Source: Streptomyces amritsarensis (GTDB lineage Bacteria; Actinomycetota; Actinomycetes; Streptomycetales; Streptomycetaceae). Taken from it: a DNA stretch of 64,000 nt. Each line of letters opens with the position of its first letter. Positions within the stretch are counted from its first letter, which is position 1. Both the position numbers and the translations under genes were made by a program. This document shows positions 57,279-64,000 of this stretch, piece by piece. The stretch is taken from NCBI RefSeq assembly GCF_001953875.1, contig NZ_MQUR01000005.1, positions 62,001-126,000 of the forward strand, written 5' to 3'. The notes beneath the pieces were generated by a model that was given only the letters and a program-made list of their open reading frames with translations, searched no databases and was not told the origin of the DNA.

Positions 57279-57301
57279 CCCTGCCCCACCCCCTGGCAGG
57301 G
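57279..57301 (+). terminator. hairpin in the 57.3-57.55 kb gap
   Basis: CCCTGCC and GGCAGGG flank a 9-base C-rich loop just after the P-loop gene. The rest of the 292-base gap before terS shows only a short open frame from GTG 57354 with no ribosome site. cos sites often lie in this position, but none can be identified by eye. Confidence 0.4.
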
Positions 57302-57554
57302 TCCACCCCCACACGCTCACCTCACTCATTGATCAACTTCAACGATTCGGAGCGTGAGCGACAGGGCACCCCCGGCCAGGGTGGGGGGCCCATGGCCCGC
57401 GAGGAATCGGAGGCGCCGGGCGACCCAAACCGCACTTGTCGCCCTGATTTTTGCGCGGCCGATTTGAAAGCCACTAATCACCCGGAACCTCGAACTCGGT
57501 AAATAGCGACTCTCCGTAGTCGATCACCCTCTGTGACATCGAGCGGCGGTGATC

Positions 57555-57809
57555 ATGAGCGAGGTCGAGGCGGCCACCCGCGCAGAGATCACCGAACTCG
57601 GCGTCGCCGAAATAGCGCCCGGCCTCGCCGAGCTGGCGATCACCCTGGCCCGCCACCTCGACGAGACCGGCACCCCGACCAGCGCGGCCGTCGTCGGCCG
57701 CGAACTCAGAGCCACCCTCGACAAGCTGCGCCTCGTCGCGCCCGGCAAGGCGGAGGGGGATGGGCTCGATGACCTCGCTGCTCGACGTGCCCAACGGCGC
57801 GGCGCCTAG
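57555..57809 (+). CDS. terminase small subunit-like protein
   Basis: An 84-residue helical protein (ATRAEITELGVAEIAPGLAE, LAITLARHLDETGTPTSAAV, GRELRATLDKLRLVAPGKAE) immediately upstream of and overlapping the large terminase gene by 41 bases. Size, position and helix content fit the small terminase subunits of Streptomyces siphophages, which bind the packaging site. ATG preferred over the in-frame GTG six bases upstream. Confidence 0.65.
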   Translation: MSEVEAATRAEITELGVAEIAPGLAELAITLARHLDETGTPTSAAVVGRELRATLDKLRLVAPGKAEGDGLDDLAARRAQRRGA

Positions 57810-59271
57810 GCCGGTGCTCACTGGCAGTCAGCGGCCCCGGCTCTACGCGGCCCCGCCGTTCGTGTCCTCCTCGGGCCAGGAGGCCGCCGAGCTCGCCGCG
57901 ATGGCGGGCCTCCAGCTCGACCCGTGGCAGAGGTACGTCCTCGACCAAGGCCTCGGCGAGCGGGCTGACGGCAGCTGGTCCGCGTTCGAGGTGGCGGTGA
58001 ACGTCCCCCGCCAGAACGGCAAGGGCGGCGTCATCGAGGCCCGGGAACTGGCCGGGCTCTTCCTGCTGGGTGAGCAGCTGATCCTTCACAGCGCCCACGA
58101 GTTCAAGACCGCGATCGAGGCGTTCCGGCGGGTCACGGCCCTCGTCACGAACTGCGACACCCTGCGCAAGCGCGTCGCCCGGGTACGGCGGACGACCGGC
58201 GAGGAGTCCATCGAGCTCATCACCGGCCAGCGGCTCCGGTTCCTCGCCCGCTCGGGCGGCTCCGGCCGCGGCTTCTCCGGCGACTGCAACATCCTCGACG
58301 AAGCCATGATCCTCGGCGACGAGGCGGTGGGCGCGCTGATGCCCACCATGTCGGCCCGCCCCAACCCGCAGATCTGGTACCTCGGCTCCGCCGGGATCGG
58401 CGGGCCCTCGGTCCAGCTGGCCCGCCTGCGCGAGCGCGCGCTGGGAGCCATGGCGGGCGAACCCGACCCCTCCCTCGCGTACTTCGAGTGGTCGGTAGAG
58501 ACGCACCTCGCGGAATGCCCCGCGGACTGCACCGCACACGACGACGCCGGGAACCCGGCGGCCTGGGCCCGAGCCAACCCGGCGATGGGATACCGGATCT
58601 CGGAGGAGCACGTGGAGCGCGAACGGCTGTCGATGTCCTCCCAGGTCTTCGCCCGCGAGCGCCTGGGCGCCGGCGACTATCCCTCCGACAAGGCGGAGAC
58701 GTGGTCGGTCATCGGGCAGGACGCCTGGCGGGCCCTGACCGACGGCGAGTCGAAGCCCTCGGACCCCGTCGCCTTCTCGATCGACATGACCCCGGAGCGG
58801 TCCCACGCCGCGATCTGCGTGGCCGGCGCGTCGGGCAGCGCGGTGCACGTCGAGGTCGTCGACCACCGACCCGGCACCGGCTGGATCGTCGAACGTGCCG
58901 TTGACCTGCAAGAACGCTGGAACCCGTGCGCCTGGGTCGTGGACGGGGGAGGCCCGGCCGGAGCGCTTATCCCCGACCTGGAGCGGGCCGGGCTGAAGGT
59001 GACCGTCCCCAGGGTCCGCGAAGTCGCCCAGGCCTGCGGCCAGTTCTACGACGCCGTCACCGAGCAGACCCTCGTGCACCTCGACCAGGCGCCGCTCGCC
59101 GCCGCCCTGGCGGGCGCCCGGAAGCGCGACCTGGGCGAGGCCTGGGCCTGGGCCCGCCGCGGTGTCTCCGTCGACATCAGTCCGCTGGTCGCCGCGACCT
59201 TGGCGGCGTGGGGGCTGCGGACTCGGGTGGACGAGGAAGAGGAGCCGGAGCCGTGGGTCGCATATCTGTAA
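57769..59271 (+). CDS. terminase large subunit
   Basis: A 500-residue phage terminase. The ATPase has Walker A VNVPRQNGKGGVIEARE and Walker B CNILDEAMILGDEA, with SAHEFKTAIEAFRR between. The nuclease domain shows SIDMTPERSHAAI and WVVDGGGPAGAL, the acidic RNase-H-like cluster. It packages DNA into proheads. The ATG at 57769 has GGAGGGG at good spacing; an ATG nine bases upstream abuts that site. HK97-like family. Confidence 0.93.
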   Translation: MTSLLDVPNGAAPRPVLTGSQRPRLYAAPPFVSSSGQEAAELAAMAGLQLDPWQRYVLDQGLGERADGSWSAFEVAVNVPRQNGKGGVIEARELAGLFLLGEQLILHSAHEFKTAIEAFRRVTALVTNCDTLRKRVARVRRTTGEESIELITGQRLRFLARSGGSGRGFSGDCNILDEAMILGDEAVGALMPTMSARPNPQIWYLGSAGIGGPSVQLARLRERALGAMAGEPDPSLAYFEWSVETHLAECPADCTAHDDAGNPAAWARANPAMGYRISEEHVERERLSMSSQVFARERLGAGDYPSDKAETWSVIGQDAWRALTDGESKPSDPVAFSIDMTPERSHAAICVAGASGSAVHVEVVDHRPGTGWIVERAVDLQERWNPCAWVVDGGGPAGALIPDLERAGLKVTVPRVREVAQACGQFYDAVTEQTLVHLDQAPLAAALAGARKRDLGEAWAWARRGVSVDISPLVAATLAAWGLRTRVDEEEEPEPWVAYL

Positions 59272-59450
59272 GCCGTGCCGCTCGGGCCCGCGCCGGAACG
59301 GCCGCCGGAGGCGCCCTGGTCGCCGTTGGCGCCGGGCTCGGCCTCGGCCTCGCGGTCGGCCTGGCCGTCGCGGGCGTCCTGCTCGTCGCCTACAACCTGC
59401 TCCTCGCCGACGTCGACCCGCCCCAGGGCAGCGGAAGGGGCCGGACGTGA
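59253..59450 (+). CDS. small membrane protein between terminase and portal
   Basis: A 65-residue protein with a single hydrophobic stretch (GALVAVGAGLGLGLAVGLAV, AGVLLVAYNLLL) after a basic N-terminus. It overlaps the terminase gene by 19 bases and the portal gene by four. Function unknown; small hydrophobic ORFs are common here. Confidence 0.6.
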   Translation: MGRISVSRAARARAGTAAGGALVAVGAGLGLGLAVGLAVAGVLLVAYNLLLADVDPPQGSGRGRT

Positions 59451-60817
59451 CCAATCTGTGGCGAGCGGCACGCAGCCGCCCCCAGGCCTCCGCCGAGCGG
59501 CAGATCAGCAGCCTCGAGGACTACATCAACTCGTTCCAGTTCGGAGGGAGCACCTACTACCCGTCTGGTGTCCAGCAGACGATGCCCGGCCAGGCCGCCG
59601 AGCCCGTTCCGTCCGACTTCCGGGGCTACGCGATCCGTGCGGCCACCAACGGCGTCCTCGCCGCCTGCCTGTCCGTCCGGCAAGACGTCTTCTCCTCCAC
59701 CCGCTTCCAGTGGCAGCGGCTGAACAATGGCCGCCCGAGCGAGATGTTCGGGACCTCCGACCTGCAGCTGCTGGAGACGCCCTGGGTGGGCGGCACAACC
59801 CAGGATCTCCTCACCCGGGTCATCCAGGACGCGGACCTGGCCGGCAACAGCTACTGGGCCCGCGACGCGGACGAGCTGGTACGGATGCGCCCCGACTGGG
59901 TGCAGATCATCCTCGAACGCCGGACCGTGCGCGGGGGGACGCTGGGCTGGCGCCGACTCGGCTATCTCTACTGCGAGGGGGGTCCCGGCAGCGGTGCCGA
60001 CCCGGTCCCCTTCCTCCCGGACGAGGTCGCCCACTTCGCGCCCCGGCCCGACCCTCTGGCCACCTACCGGGGGATGTCCTGGCTGACCCCGGTCATCCGG
60101 GAGACCACCAGCGACGGCCTCATGTCGGCGCACAAACAGCGCTTCTTCGAGAACGCGGCCACCCCGAACCTCGTCGTCCGCCTGGACCGCGAGGTCAGCC
60201 CCGAGGCGTTCGAGAAGTTCAAGGCCAGGATGGACACGGGCCACCGCGGCGCCGAGAACGCCTACAAGACGCTGTACCTGGGCGGCGGTGCTGACGTCAC
60301 CGTGGTCGGCAACAGCTTCGCTCAGATGGACTTCAGCCGCGTCCAGGGCGCGGGGGAGACCCGCATCGCGGCCGCCGCCGGCGTACCGCCCGTCATCGTC
60401 GGCCTGTCCGAGGGCCTGGCGGCCGCCACTTACTCCAACTACAGCCAGGCCCGCCGCCGGTTCGCCGACGGCACGATCCACCCCCTGTGGGCCAACGCGG
60501 CCGGCTCCTTCTCCCACCTGGTCCGCCCGCCCGGCAGCGGCGGAAGCGGTGCCATCCGGCTCTGGTACGACCCCCGCGACGTCCCCTTCCTCCGGGAGGA
60601 CCGCAAAGACGCGGCCGACATCACCTGGCGAAGGGCGCAGACCATCCGCGCCCTGGCCGACGCCGGGTTCACCCCCGCCTCCGCTGTGGCCGCCGTCGAC
60701 TCCGAGGACTTCAGCCTCCTCGTCCACACCGGCTACTTCTCCGTCCAGCTCCAACCGCCGGGCTCCAACCTGCCGACGCCCCCGCCGGCGCCACCGACTG
60801 ACGAGGAGGGCCCATGA
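59447..60817 (+). CDS. HK97-type portal protein
   Basis: A 456-residue portal protein. It follows the HK97 pattern: RGYAIRAATNGVLAACLSVR, SYWARDADELVRMRPDWVQI, EVAHFAPRPDPLATYRGMSW, KQRFFENAATPNLVVRLDRE and GVPPVIVGLSEGLAAATYSN. It forms the dodecameric ring through which DNA enters the head. The C-terminal 15 residues are Pro-rich. GTG start overlapping the membrane-protein stop. Confidence 0.93.
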   Translation: MTNLWRAARSRPQASAERQISSLEDYINSFQFGGSTYYPSGVQQTMPGQAAEPVPSDFRGYAIRAATNGVLAACLSVRQDVFSSTRFQWQRLNNGRPSEMFGTSDLQLLETPWVGGTTQDLLTRVIQDADLAGNSYWARDADELVRMRPDWVQIILERRTVRGGTLGWRRLGYLYCEGGPGSGADPVPFLPDEVAHFAPRPDPLATYRGMSWLTPVIRETTSDGLMSAHKQRFFENAATPNLVVRLDREVSPEAFEKFKARMDTGHRGAENAYKTLYLGGGADVTVVGNSFAQMDFSRVQGAGETRIAAAAGVPPVIVGLSEGLAAATYSNYSQARRRFADGTIHPLWANAAGSFSHLVRPPGSGGSGAIRLWYDPRDVPFLREDRKDAADITWRRAQTIRALADAGFTPASAVAAVDSEDFSLLVHTGYFSVQLQPPGSNLPTPPPAPPTDEEGP

Positions 60818-61875
60818 CGGGCACCGTGCACGCCGTCGCGCGCGACCTGACCCGGTCGGCGCCGTTCCGCTTCCGGGCGGCCGCCGAGCCCGACGACGGA
60901 GATGGACGAACCCTGTCCGGGTACGCCGCCGTCTTCGGCCGGGACACCGAGATCGACTCCTGGGAGGGCACCTTCACGGAGACGATCCGCAAGGGCGCCT
61001 TCCGCAAGACGATCCGCGAGAGCACCCCGGTCATGCAGTTCGACCACGGCCACCACCCGCTGATCGGCTCCATCCCCATCGGGGCGATCGAGGATCTCCG
61101 CGAGGACGACGAAGGCCTGTACGTACAGGCTCGCCTCTCGGAAAACTGGCTGATCGAGCCGGTACGGGAGGCCATCGCCAACCAGACCGTCACCGGCATG
61201 AGCTTCCGGTTCGAAGTCGTCCGGGACGAATGGCGGGACGCCGCGGGCAAGCTGGTCAAGCCCGAGGAGCTCATGGACCTCCTCTGGATGCCCGGAGACC
61301 GCGGCCCGCTCCGGCGCGAACTCGTCGAGCTGAAGTGCCGCGAACTCGGCCCGGTCGTCTTCCCGGCCTACGCCGGCACCTCGGTGTCCGTGCGCGCCCG
61401 GGGAATGGCCGACGAACTGGCCCGCAGCGGCGACATGACCCGGCAGATCCGCCAGTCCCTCGCCCGCGACGCCGCAGCGCCGACCGTGCCCGACGACCCG
61501 GACCTGCGCCGCGAGGTCGCCACCTCCCTCCTGTTCGGCCGCCCCGGAGACATCACCCGCGGGGAGCACCTCGTCGTCGACCTCAGCCCCGCGACCGACC
61601 CGGAGAAGCTCGCGGACACCGTCCGCGACACCCTCCGCCGCGTCCGCCAGAACGCCGCGCCGCCCACTCCAGGGCACCCGGCACACCAGACCACCACCCA
61701 AGGCGCGCCGCTCGAACGCGAGCACCCGCCTGCCCCCGGCACCTCTGACGCGCCGCCCTCCGATGGGCACCCGTCGACACCCGACACCACCAGGTCAGCA
61801 CTCCTCCGAGAGCAGATCCGCGAGATCGCGGGACTCATGGCGGACAAGCTGGCGCCCATCGCAGAGGACAACTGA
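60814..61875 (+). CDS. HK97-type prohead protease
   Basis: A 353-residue U35-family serine protease. The core is residues 15-195: LSGYAAVFGRDTEIDSWEGT, the catalytic His near 78 in MQFDHGHHPLIGS, and Ser near 130 in VTGMSFRFEV. A long disordered C-terminal tail (about 200-353, Pro/Thr/Asp-rich) ends in a helix, which may act in scaffolding. It matures the capsid by cutting the delta domain. Overlaps the portal gene (ATGA). Confidence 0.9.
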   Translation: MTGTVHAVARDLTRSAPFRFRAAAEPDDGDGRTLSGYAAVFGRDTEIDSWEGTFTETIRKGAFRKTIRESTPVMQFDHGHHPLIGSIPIGAIEDLREDDEGLYVQARLSENWLIEPVREAIANQTVTGMSFRFEVVRDEWRDAAGKLVKPEELMDLLWMPGDRGPLRRELVELKCRELGPVVFPAYAGTSVSVRARGMADELARSGDMTRQIRQSLARDAAAPTVPDDPDLRREVATSLLFGRPGDITRGEHLVVDLSPATDPEKLADTVRDTLRRVRQNAAPPTPGHPAHQTTTQGAPLEREHPPAPGTSDAPPSDGHPSTPDTTRSALLREQIREIAGLMADKLAPIAEDN

Positions 61876-61877
61876 TC

Positions 61878-63368
61878 ATGGAGCTTTCCCACTCCCAGGC
61901 GGTGATCCGCCTCAAGGACATCCAGGCCGAACTCGAACGGCTCGGCGAGCAGCCCGAACTCACCTCCGCCGACGAGCAGGTCTTCGACGAGCTCACCCGC
62001 GAGTTCGCCGAGGTCGACGACCACCGCCGCCAGCTGGAGCGCAAGGCCGCCCTCGAGCGCGTCCGCTCGGCCACCACGGCCACCGAGCGCCGCCCGGCCG
62101 CCACCCGCATCGAGGGCGGCACCCCGACCTCGGCACGCGACGGCTACGACCTCGACCCGATCCTGCACCCCGACTCCGTCGAGGAGCAGCGCTTCCGCAA
62201 CCCCTGGGACCTGTCCGAGGTCCGCACCTTCGGCCAGACCAAGGCCCAGGTCGCCCGCGAGCTGCGCGCCCGCTCCCTGTCGGCGATCGAGCGGATGAGC
62301 GGCGCCGACGACCGGGTACGCCAGGCCGCCTCCGTCATCATCGAGCGGTGGGACGACGGCGACTCCCGCCTCGCCAAGCTGTGCCTCGCCACCAGCTCCC
62401 CGGAGTACATGCGGGCCTGGTCCAAGTGCGCGTCCGGCAAGGGCCACATGATCACCCCCGAGGAGCAGCGCGCCCTCGAGCGGGCCATGAGCCTCACCGA
62501 CAACGCGGGCGGCTACCTGGTGCCCTTCCAGCTGGACCCGACGGTGATCATCACCGCGAACGGATCCACCAACCCGCTGCGCGAGGCGGCCCGCAAGGTC
62601 GTCGCGACCGGCGACGTCTGGAACGGCGTCTCCTCGGGCGCTGTGTCCTGGAGCTGGGACGCCGAAGCCGCCGAGGTCTCCGACGACTCGACCACCTGGG
62701 CGCAGCCCACCGTGCCGGTCCACAAGGCCTCGGGGTTCGTGCCGATCTCGATCGAGGCGCTGGAGGACGAGGCCAACGTCACCCAGGAGGTCGCGCGCCT
62801 GCTCGCCTTCGGCAAGGACACCCTCGAATCCGCCGCCTTCATCACCGGCTCCGGCTCGGGTCAGCCCACCGGCCTGGTCACCGCCCTGGCCGGCGGCAGC
62901 AGCGAGGTCGCGCCCACCACGGTGGAGACGTTCGCGGCGGCCGACGTCTACAAGCTCGACAACGCCCTCCCGGCGCGCTACCGGGCCAACGCCTCCTGGG
63001 TCGCGAACCGGGCGGTCTACAACCTCATCCGTCAGTTCGACACCTCCGGTGGATCCCAGATGTGGGAGCGCATCGGTGCCGACGTCCCGCCGATGCTGGT
63101 GGGCCGCCCGGCTCTGGAGGCGGAGGACATGGACGGCACGTTCAGCGCCGCGGCCACCGCGAACAACTACCTCCTCGCCTACGGCGACCTGTCGGCCTTC
63201 GTGATCGCCGACAGGGTCGGGATGACCGTCGAGTTCATCCCGCACCTCTTCGCCACCGGCAACAACCGGCCCTCCGGCCAGCGCGGTTGGTTCGCGTACT
63301 ACCGCGTCGGCTCCGATGTGGTGAACGATTCTGCGGTTCGCCTGCTCAATGTTGCCACTACGGCCTAG
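61878..63368 (+). CDS. HK97-fold major capsid protein
   Basis: A 496-residue capsid protein. Residues 1-70 are a coiled-coil delta scaffold (SHSQAVIRLKDIQAELERLG, QVFDELTREFAEVDDHRRQL), removed by the protease. The HK97 fold then shows GGYLVPFQLDPTVIITANGS, GFVPISIEALEDEANVTQEV, ITGSGSGQPTGLVTAL and FIPHLFATGNNRPSGQRGWF. ATG after an AACTGATC junction two bases from the protease stop. Confidence 0.94.
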   Translation: MELSHSQAVIRLKDIQAELERLGEQPELTSADEQVFDELTREFAEVDDHRRQLERKAALERVRSATTATERRPAATRIEGGTPTSARDGYDLDPILHPDSVEEQRFRNPWDLSEVRTFGQTKAQVARELRARSLSAIERMSGADDRVRQAASVIIERWDDGDSRLAKLCLATSSPEYMRAWSKCASGKGHMITPEEQRALERAMSLTDNAGGYLVPFQLDPTVIITANGSTNPLREAARKVVATGDVWNGVSSGAVSWSWDAEAAEVSDDSTTWAQPTVPVHKASGFVPISIEALEDEANVTQEVARLLAFGKDTLESAAFITGSGSGQPTGLVTALAGGSSEVAPTTVETFAAADVYKLDNALPARYRANASWVANRAVYNLIRQFDTSGGSQMWERIGADVPPMLVGRPALEAEDMDGTFSAAATANNYLLAYGDLSAFVIADRVGMTVEFIPHLFATGNNRPSGQRGWFAYYRVGSDVVNDSAVRLLNVATTA

Positions 63369-63383
63369 CTCGTTATGGCAACG

Positions 63384-63418
63384 CCCATGCCTTGAGGAAG
63401 CTAACTTCAAGGCATGGG
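63384..63418 (+). promoter_or_regulatory. hairpin that covers the HNH start codon
   Basis: CCCATGCCTTGA (63384-63395) pairs perfectly with TCAAGGCATGGG (63407-63418), whose ATGG is the start of the next gene. The loop is 11 bases. It can terminate capsid mRNA or hide the HNH start, as free-standing homing endonuclease genes in phages often do. Confidence 0.65.
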
Positions 63419-64000
63419 ACGCAAGGGCAACGAACCGTGCTCCATCGACGGTTGTGACAAGCGAGAGCTCGCCCGGCGGATGTGCTCCATGCACTACACC
63501 CGCTGGCAGAAGACTGGCTCTCCGGGGGAGGCGGAGTATCGACGGGCTCCGAACGGAACGAACGGCGAATGCTCAGTGGATGGCTGCGAGGCGGCGGCGC
63601 ATGCGCGCACGTACTGCCCAGCCCACTGGAATCGCTGGAGACTGTACGGGGACCCTCTGGGCTCGGCTCCGCCCCGACCGCAAAAGACCCTCGACGAGGT
63701 TCGGCAACGCCTGCTCCGTGGAGACTTCAGCGGGGGGACGGAGGACCCCCGGGGCTATCGGTACCACACCCTGCGTAGGGGCCAGCGGTACGCGGAGCAC
63801 CGGCTCGTAATGGAAGCGCACCTCGGCCGTGAGCTGGACAAAGAAGAGAACGTGCACCACAAGAACGGAGTCCGCTCCGACAACCGGATCGAGAACCTGG
63901 AGCTCTGGACTCGGTCACAGCCATCGGGGCAGAGGGTCACGGACAAGGTGGCGTGGGCTCGTGAGCTTCTCGCCAGATATGCGGATCTGCCGCCCGAAGC
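63414..64000 (+). CDS. HNH homing endonuclease, partial
   Basis: At least 195 residues; the gene runs off the window. Two tandem N-terminal zinc motifs ([20 protein letters not shown] and [20 protein letters not shown]) precede an HNH_3 domain ([40 protein letters not shown]). Codon use has more A/T than neighbouring head genes. It interrupts the head module between the capsid gene and what should be head-tail connectors, typical of a selfish endonuclease. Its start codon lies in a hairpin. Confidence 0.85.
   Translation, partial: MGRKGNEPCSIDGCDKRELARRMCSMHYTRWQKTGSPGEAEYRRAPNGTNGECSVDGCEAAAHARTYCPAHWNRWRLYGDPLGSAPPRPQKTLDEVRQRLLRGDFSGGTEDPRGYRYHTLRRGQRYAEHRLVMEAHLGRELDKEENVHHKNGVRSDNRIENLELWTRSQPSGQRVTDKVAWARELLARYADLPPE

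Noticed and set aside
57354..57480. Short ORF before terS (VSDRAPPARVGG...)
   Set aside because: No ribosome site and no recognisable family; the gap may instead hold a packaging site.

Overview
The window is Streptomyces-like: very high G+C with strong GC3 bias, a CspA-type cold-shock protein, a close relative of Streptomyces griseus trypsin (SprT), and phage/plasmid genes typical of that genus. Bases 1 to about 28,390 are chromosome. From about 28,390 to the right edge is the left and middle part of an integrated element (prophage); its right end and attR lie outside the window.

Chromosome, part 1 (1-12.7 kb): a steroid C/D-ring degradation regulon of the KstR2 type. Acyl-CoA dehydrogenase, ipdF, kstR2 and fadA6 lie on the left and ipdC-ipdB-ipdA-echA20 plus two divergent SDR genes on the right. 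Two near-identical palindromes at 836 and 10977 fit the mycobacterial KstR2 operator and mark both divergent promoters. A housekeeping block (SIMPL-domain protein, cspA with an attenuator-like leader, DEAD-box helicase, secreted tyrosine phosphatase; 3.6-7.5 kb) splits the pathway genes.

Chromosome, part 2 (12.9-28.4 kb): a TetR regulator, an amino-acid permease coupled to an orphan Tat-signal-like leader peptide, an SDR/MFS/TetR efflux group, then a compact leftward run of flavin reductase, AroH-type chorismate mutase, VAO-type flavin oxidase, acyl-CoA-dehydrogenase-like monooxygenase, formyltransferase and cupin. This looks like a small, undescribed chorismate-derived biosynthetic operon. 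Next come a secreted HAD phosphatase, a zinc-protease-like protein, a trypsin, a decayed response-regulator fragment, about 1 kb of degenerate GC-rich repeats, and an AroQ-type chorismate mutase whose 3' end appears to be the integration site.

Prophage (28.4-64 kb): a leftward tyrosine integrase, a small ORF and a CI-like repressor face rightward Cro-like and Xis-like genes across a control region with two spaced inverted repeats and two apparently leaderless promoters. The early region has a phage beta-clamp preceded by a 49-residue protein with clamp-binding motifs, many small HTH and zinc-ribbon proteins, an HNH gene that appears to have invaded a C5-methyltransferase gene, and a replication protein with an internal candidate origin. 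A leftward NUDIX pair and a small leaderless HTH gene form an inserted module. At 46.7-53.0 kb is a conjugation-like cassette: SpdB-like protein, a second Spd-like membrane protein, a repeat-rich protein and a TraB/FtsK translocase with a C-terminal winged helix, plus candidate clt repeats and a striking 95-bp near-perfect palindrome. HK97-type packaging and head genes follow (HNH, P-loop protein, TerS, TerL, portal, protease, major capsid) and the window ends in a second free-standing HNH gene. The element therefore combines a siphophage head/packaging module with a Streptomyces-type transfer module. Two early/structural genes carry +1 frameshifts in C-runs, so decay or base-calling error should be considered.
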